From Holothuria scabra (lineage: Eukaryota > Echinodermata > Holothuroidea > Aspidochirotida > Holothuriidae), in assembly GCA_037179385.1 (NCBI GenBank), contig CM074193.1, positions 7,833,547-7,897,546 on the forward strand: a stretch of 64,000 bases of DNA, in the 5' to 3' direction. This document shows positions 59,351-64,000 of this stretch, piece by piece. The notes beneath the pieces are model-generated. The model saw only the letters and a program-made list of their open reading frames with translations. It was not told the DNA's origin and did not search any database. A program made the position numbers and the translations under genes. Position 1 is the stretch's first letter. Each line of letters opens with the position of its first letter.

Positions 59351-62300
59351 TAATTGTGACACTTGCTTGTAAACACGATATCTTAAGATAGGAATGTCCG
59401 ACACTTTTCATATTTGGTATATAGATTTATCATGTTGAGAGGAAGAATCCTATTGTTTTTGGTAGAGGTCGAAGGTCATTTGAGGTCACCAGCTGTAAAA
59501 TTGCGAAAATGCTGAAAATGGCTTGTAAACACGATATCTTCAGATAGGAGTGACCGACAATTTTCATACTTGGTATATAGATTTTTCATGTTGAGAAGAA
59601 GAACCCTATTGTTTTTGGTAGAGGTCAAAGGTTATTTGAGGTCACCAGCGATAAAATTGCGAAAACGCCGAAAATGGCTTGTAAACATGATATCTTCAGA
59701 TAGGAGTGACGGACACTTCTCATACTTGGTATATAGGTTTGTCATGTTGAGAGGAAGAAGTCTATTGTTTTTGGTAGAGGCCAAAGGTCATTTGAGGTCA
59801 CCAGCGGTAAAAATGCGAAAACACCGAAAATGGCTTGTAAACATGATATCTTCAGATAGGAGTGACCGATACTCTTTATATTTGGTATATAGATTTGTCA
59901 TGTTGAGAGAAAGAAGCCTATTGCTTTTGGTAGAGGTCAAAGGTCATTTGAGGTCACCAGCGGTAAAATTGCCAAAACTTCGAAAATGGCTTGTAAACAC
60001 AATATCTCCAGATAAGAGTAACAGATACTTTTTATATTTGGTATATAGATTTGTCATTTTGAGAGAAAGAAGCCTATTGTTTTTGGTAGAGGCCAAAGGT
60101 CATTTGAGGTCACCAGCGGTAAAATTGCAAAAAATTCTGTGCCTAAAATGTAAAGAAAAATCTATCAAGCACTGTCAATTTGAAAGCAGGTAAGGTATTT
60201 GATGGCAAGGAATCACTAAGCCTTTTGGCTTTCTGGTATTGCTTTTACATTAGAGAACAATGGTTGGAAACTGAGCTGTAAAATCTCATGTCATCTAAAT
60301 AACTAAACAGAGGATAAGGGAGGTTCATCTTCAATGCATTGGATTGTCGAGTTTTTTTTTTCTTGTTTCTTTTTGTAGGGAGTGCACTGTGTACAAGCCT
60401 TTGTCTTTTAGTTGCACTTCCTTCCACTCTCTTTTTTATCTTCTGTAATTTTGTTAAACTATGTCATTGTATATATTTGAGTGGTGAAACAAATAAATGA
60501 AATGAATGCTTTTTTATTTTGATAGTCCTAGACTTGCTTTTACTTTTTGTTTTTTGTCCTGCCTGTAGCTGTCCATCATGAAAGTGGGAGTGACCAAGAT
60601 GAAGAATTAGAGCGATGGGAACAAGAGCAGATCAAGAAGGGTATAAGTGTCCCTCAGGTATGTTGTTATCATCCCATTGGTATATCATTAGTGACTCACA
60701 GTCAGTATTCAGGGGCCGAAATTACAGGTTCTCATCGGCCCAATGCACGTAGAAATTTGCTCAGGACGGTAGCTTGTACACGAAAGGGGCCTGGTCGGCT
60801 CCAAAATAATTCAGGGCTTGTTCTATAGCCTGAACCCCTCCTCGCACCACAAAGCCTGTGCTTTTGCTATACCAAGGGTCATGTGAGAGTTTCAAGAAAA
60901 TGTTGACAAAAAACTTCATTGTAACTTTCTCTGTAACTTTTAAAAGGAATTATTGTGATAAGGGCAGAGTCATTTATCTTACTGGCAGTTATTGCCAAGT
61001 CACTTCTGTATTTCCTGTGCCCAATTGCCCATACTGGCCAGTTAGATAAATGACACTCCCCTAAAATAGTCTAAATATACAGTAGTATTCCTATGGAAAA
61101 TCTTAAGCTAAGCTGTACACATTTCTGACCATGAAATAGCTGCAGTTCAATAAGGGCTAACAGAAAATGATGACCTTGATGAAAGTAATGAAGATTTGAA
61201 ATTAATTCAAACAGGAATGGTTCACTCTTATTGACTTATCAAAACTTATAAGTTGTACAATCAGTTTTGTTTCCAATTTAACTCACACACAATCTCTGTT
61301 TGTGAGTGTATAAACTCACTGTAAGCTACCTGTAGGTACTGTTCCTCTGTCATGGAGGTGTACTATACAGATATCCTTTTAAGTTGCTGTAGAGGATATT
61401 AGTCAACTTAATAGAGAGAATTTAATAGATGAAAAAAATGGAAGGATATTAATCATAAGTTAAGCAAATTAGGAGCTTGTATGCATAGATAGTGAGTGTC
61501 TCTATGGATAAAAAATTTCTGTTTGTCTCATAGAATATTTATACCAAGTGGGAAAATTGTACTAACAAATGCAGTGATCACCCTATATGGACCCCTTGTC
61601 ACTCTACTAGCCTGAAGTATATGAATTTGACACCAGTAGACAGTATATTGTGTATTTTAACACCCATGAGAACGTCACTGCTACAGTAATCTCTCTATAA
61701 CTCTTAGGCTCAAAATGTATTTTTGGAGTGAAGAGGTAAGAAGCCAATGATATCTTTCATTTTCAGCATTCACTCTATGATATGAATGAAAAAATCCTTC
61801 ACATGATTTATTTTTTCATCATTGGACCTTCTTTGCATGTAATAGACAGCTGAGGACAGTCCATACCAACAGTACAATTATGCTCAACCAGAAACCTCAG
61901 AAGTATCTTACAGTGCAGCTACAGAAATGGCATGGTATGGGGCACCTTATGCAGCAGATACTGTGGAGCAGCAGCCATATGTTGCTCCTGACTCATCAAA
62001 CCTTCCTACTACATTTCCAACAGTTTCAATAGAAGATGTAAGGAAACGACTAACTGACAGGTATGTATGTCACTTTTATAGAGCTATGTAGGCATGTATT
62101 TCATCCAATGAACTTAGAGAAAGTTATGTTGGGAAATACAAACAAGCCACCCACTTTGATGAAAAGGGTTGTTAATTTTGTAATTTGGTATTATGCTTTC
62201 TTTTGTGGCATTGACATATATAAATATCACATGTAAGGTACACTGCTCTCTGCAGAATAACAGGTGATCATCAGTATTTGTGCTAAGGTGTGGGATCAAG

Positions 62301-63695
62301 TGGTTCCTTCACCTGGCTGCTAAATTCCTTTAAAGATAAAAAGAGGGAATTTAATTTTTCACACCACCTATTCTTGCCAGTGCATGCAGTTTATTGCTAT
62401 TGTGTGTCTTTTCCTCCTTCACAATTGAAAATTCCTCCTAATTTTTATGAAGGAGATAAATTTCTTTTCTTATTTCTGAAACCTAGCACTTACACTGGTG
62501 ATCAGTATTGAAGTTATTGGACACTTGTGAGCTACACATTTAAAAAGGTTTTTCCCAAGGGGACATTTGACTAGCATATATACTTTCACCAAAAAAAAAG
62601 GAACTTTATTTTTTTAATTTTTTTTTTTTAATTTCTCTTAAATATATGGTGTGTATATTTCTGTATTCAAACTGGGCTAAGTTATGGCATCAGAGGAAGC
62701 TATAGCAAATAGGATTTCTCAGGTTGCACCTGGGATTAGAGTTAATTTTTAGGGTTGCAATTGCTAAAAAGGTTGGCTGATGTATATCTAAATCAACTGT
62801 CTTGGTATTTGCACAGGTTAGAGCCGCTTCAGGAAACTAGTAGAGCTCATGAGAGGGAACATGAAAATATGGTAGAGAGGATGAAGAATTCAGCGTTGTC
62901 GTCAGTAGAACTGAAAGATTCATCGGGTGGAGTCAATGGACAATATGAATTTTTTCAAGAAATGAGAAGCTATGTGAGAGATTTGCTTGATTGCTTGAAT
63001 GAAAAGGTATTGTAAAACATCATTTGAATGCAAGTGAAATGAGTAGTGAAGAGGGAATAAAAATATTCAGTATTTCTGTTATTTCTGTTATGAGTGTTTG
63101 CTCTGAGACCTGCTAAGCTAATGATGTCAGAAGATCTCTTGCTGTATCCTTAAAATATGTATGTAATACTGGTTTTATTGGTTTATTAGACATATCTAAA
63201 TATTAAGACCCCATCCTGTTCTAACAATGGATTTGAGTCGGTTACCCCAAAACCTGTTTCTTGATTTGTTAAGGGATAAAATACCCATATTGAATATTAC
63301 CTTTGTTTTACAGTAAATTCATTTGGAGTTTCTCAGTTTCAGGGTGTGCAAAACTTTTTTATCAATTTTCATGAATTGTTCATTGCCACAAAAGTCCCTG
63401 CTTCAATTCTTATTAAAAAATGGTATATTTGTGAAGTTGGGTTCCTTTCAAAGATGGCTATGCTATCTCTTTATCAGGTTCCAGTAATCACAGGTCTTGA
63501 GACAGCAATGCTAAACCTCCTCAAGAACAGAAGTACGTTCCTCATACAGAGGAGACAAGAAGACATCAAGGACCAGTCTTCAGAATTTATGTCACAGAAA
63601 GCTGCATCAGGGGCAAGCTTGATAATGAAAAACTCTAAAGCCAGCAGAGAAGAAAAACAGAAGAACAGGCGGGCAGCAGAAAGAGAAGGTCGAAG
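51592..63695 (+). CDS. PAXBP1: PAXBP1 (GCFC1), N-terminal half; gene continues past the window
   Basis: Eight exons (51592-51811, 55548-55700, 56512-56658, 58592-58828, 60569-60657, 61846-62060, 62817-63006, 63478-63695) join in one frame for 489 codons plus two bases. Vertebrate PAXBP1 is about 917 residues, so roughly half is here and the C-terminal GCFC domain lies beyond 64000. Family knowledge: a nuclear protein that binds PAX3/PAX7 and links them to an H3K4 methyltransferase complex; relatives (GCFC2, TFIP11 partners) act with the spliceosome. Seen: lysine-rich basic start, acidic/serine stretches, a Lys-rich block at residues 80-105, IHAARKKRQMARELG (about 180-195), ELERWEQEQIKKGISVPQ (265-282), a Tyr/Pro-rich segment, a helical QEMRSYVRDLLDCLNEK and IQRRQEDIKDQSSEF. 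The ATG is followed by a second Met codon. Introns carry several transposons. Confidence 0.95.
51985..53165. mobile_element. TTAA element family T1 in PAXBP1 intron 1, split by insertion
   Basis: Right half of the family at 51985-52120 (AGGCCCAATTTTCTCACCC, 'catcctcatacagacaca', 'agtttattgcttcaggg') and left half at 53030-53165 ('gtcagtcaaagagctgagcc', 'acaagaattgtagtttgg'). The right TTAA is at 53166-53169; the left one has decayed to ATAA. About 900 bp between, part of which matches 46335-46433, was inserted later. Confidence 0.7.
53770..54020. mobile_element. TTAA-flanked MITE, family T3, reference copy, PAXBP1 intron 1
   Basis: TTAA at 53766-53769 and 54021-54024. Ends AGGTCAAGAGCAG and, reversed, AGGACAAGAGCAG. 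251 bp. Confidence 0.85.
54986..55261. mobile_element. TA-family MITE in PAXBP1 intron 1
   Basis: Ends CAGATGAAATCC and CGGATTTGTCTA, flanked by TA. The body matches 14946-15203 in the same orientation ('tatgagggtttgaaatt', 'ttaaggctgatagacccc'). Confidence 0.8.
55548..55700 (+). CDS. PAXBP1: PAXBP1 exon 2 (residues 74-124), two possible donors
   Basis: Acceptor TTTCAG at 55546-55547. Encodes GTEVFQVKKSSMSRRMKKAK and onward. Either CGAG|GTAAAA (exon end 55676) or CAAG|GTATGC (exon end 55700) keeps the frame (both phase 1), differing by the eight residues GKKPDVAQ. Confidence 0.85.
55860..56400. mobile_element. TTAA-flanked MITE, family T2, copy 2, PAXBP1 intron 2
   Basis: TTAA at 55856-55859 and 56401-56404. 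Same orientation as 36544-37102 and similar across its length. It ends 111 bases before exon 3. Confidence 0.85.
56512..56658 (+). CDS. PAXBP1: PAXBP1 exon 3 (residues 125-173)
   Basis: Acceptor TTATAG at 56510-56511, donor TCAG|GTAAAA. Acidic segment DDNKSDSDEQEPPRDKNEG, then ISDGFRRLAS. Confidence 0.85.
56859..57835. mobile_element. 977-bp non-autonomous hAT element, PAXBP1 intron 3
   Basis: Perfect 8-bp duplication ATGGGATG at 56851-56858 and 57836-57843. Termini TAAGGTTTCACGG and, reversed, TAGGGTTTCACAG. Both ends carry clustered 'ggtacc' and 'ccggta' words. The open frame at 57367-57639 inside it shows no transposase or BED-finger motif. Confidence 0.92.
57844..58591. other. PAXBP1 intron 3, remainder
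   Basis: AT-rich intron sequence with no element or exon recognised. Confidence 0.4.
58592..58828 (+). CDS. PAXBP1: PAXBP1 exon 4 (residues 174-252)
   Basis: Acceptor TATAAG at 58590-58591, donor CCAG|GTGAGG. Encodes GLIPDASMIHAARKKRQMAR, the most conserved N-terminal block of the family, and a Ser/Asp stretch. Confidence 0.92.
59246..60236 (+). mobile_element. Helitron-like non-autonomous element with five 156-bp repeats, PAXBP1 intron 4
   Basis: It starts with a palindrome (TTCCTTGCC / GGCAAGGAA, 59246-59270), then a (TG)n tract (59288-59350), then units starting 'cttgtaaacac(a)gatatct' at 59366, 59522, 59678, 59834 and 59990, each exactly 156 bp apart. It ends with 'ggcaaggaatcac' and a short hairpin AAGCC-tttt-GGCTT (60218-60231) followed by CTGG|T. 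Central tandem repeats plus a 3' hairpin near CTRR are typical of Helitron-like elements in marine invertebrates; the 5' TC end is not canonical, so class is inferred. Because 156 is divisible by three, a 207-codon frame runs through (59570-60193) without being a gene. Confidence 0.7.
60569..60657 (+). CDS. PAXBP1: PAXBP1 exon 5 (residues 253-282)
   Basis: Acceptor CTGTAG, donor CTCAG|GTATGT. Encodes the family signature ELERWEQEQIKKGISVPQ. Confidence 0.92.
60658..61845. other. PAXBP1 intron 5
   Basis: No element with clear ends seen. Confidence 0.4.
61846..62060 (+). CDS. PAXBP1: PAXBP1 exon 6 (residues 283-353)
   Basis: Acceptor AATAG at 61844-61845, donor GACAG|GTATGT, phase 2. Tyr/Ala/Pro-rich low-complexity region (SPYQQYNYAQPETSEVSYSA) ending VSIEDVRKRLTD. 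Confidence 0.88.
62061..62816. other. PAXBP1 intron 6
   Basis: Poly-A and poly-T runs near 62595-62630; nothing else recognised. Confidence 0.4.
62817..63006 (+). CDS. PAXBP1: PAXBP1 exon 7 (residues 354-417)
   Basis: Acceptor GCACAG at 62815-62816, donor AAAG|GTATTG. Helical segment LEPLQETSRAHEREHENMVE to VRDLLDCLNEK. Confidence 0.9.
63007..63477. other. PAXBP1 intron 7
   Basis: Ordinary intron; the open frame entering exon 8 from 63346 is intron read-through. Confidence 0.45.
63478..63695 (+). CDS. PAXBP1: PAXBP1 exon 8 (residues 418-489), last in window
   Basis: Acceptor TATCAG at 63476-63477, donor GAAG|GTAAGA, phase 2. Encodes VPVITGLETAMLNLLKNRST, the RRQEDIKDQSSEF block and NRRAAEREGRR. 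Confidence 0.92.
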
Positions 63696-64000
63696 GTAAG
63701 AAAATGGGGTTGGTGTGCAATCTTGAGGGTGTTTGGAAATGTATGGAACATTTTCAAGATTTAGTAACAAATTCGTAAATTACTTGAACATCGTGTGCAG
63801 GGAAGTTTTCATATTGTTGTCCTGGCTAATTGCCAACTTTGATCCTTCTAGTCCAAACTTTGTCACTTGTGCAAACATCTCATTGAAAACATAAAGCCTT
63901 TATTTTTAAAATAAAAAATTGTTTTACTATACACCTGAAAATGAAATAGTATAAAGGATGACAACATTTAAGTTGTGGACTACCCAGGGTTATTTGAATC
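63696..64000. other. PAXBP1 intron 8, start
   Basis: GTAAGA donor at 63696; no further exon before the window edge. Confidence 0.5.

Noticed and set aside
59570..60193. 207-codon open frame in PAXBP1 intron 4
   Set aside because: It is produced by 156-bp tandem repeats, a multiple of three; there is no splice link to the flanking exons and the frame differs from the host gene context.

Overview
The window is eukaryotic nuclear DNA. It is AT-rich, has long introns with GT-AG borders in frame, and is full of transposon relics. No bacterial or organellar gene organisation is visible. The two genes I can name, the presence of a P2X7-ballast-like exon, and the type of repeats suggest an invertebrate animal, most likely a marine deuterostome such as an echinoderm. 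The species cannot be fixed from the sequence, and the clade is inference.

Genes. (1) A complete three-exon stefin (cytosolic cysteine-protease inhibitor, cystatin B type) lies on the minus strand, with coding exons 18464-18387, 16764-16663 and 14239-14120; it encodes 99 residues. (2) The 5' part of PAXBP1 (GCFC1) lies on the plus strand from 51592 to beyond the right edge. Eight coding exons join in frame to about 489 residues. (3) At 29798-30051 (+) is the first coding exon of a probable P2X7-ballast-like protein. At 30503-30315 (-), facing it, is a THAP-type zinc-finger sequence that looks damaged. (4) A possible orphan last exon lies at 3392-3508 (+).

Everything else that I can interpret is repeat. 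Between 1 and 8 kb there are copies of an unclassified mosaic repeat ('family R'), a 385-bp palindromic element, and TTAA-flanked MITEs, one nested inside another. Between 10 and 18 kb there are two hAT-like MITEs with perfect 8-bp target duplications, a LINE 3' end, and two TA-flanked MITEs in inverted orientation around the last stefin exon. Between 19 and 24 kb there is a 354-bp satellite interrupted at a TTAA by two piggyBac-like MITEs, plus further TTAA MITEs. From 25 to 28 kb there is a tRNA-like SINE and a degenerate ~150-bp tandem array. From 36 to 43 kb there are broken LINEs and elements with TACACT termini. From 43.5 to 51.1 kb there is a large nested inverted-repeat structure built from family R. 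From 51 kb on, the PAXBP1 introns carry a TTAA element, a 541-bp TTAA element, a 977-bp hAT element and a Helitron-like element with five 156-bp repeats.

The named genes are unrelated housekeeping functions: protease inhibition and a nuclear PAX/splicing-related factor. I see no multi-gene system. The unusual content lies in the mobile DNA: at least five distinct TTAA-targeting non-autonomous families, nested and dateable by their target-site duplications, and the way several of them sit inside or against gene structures.
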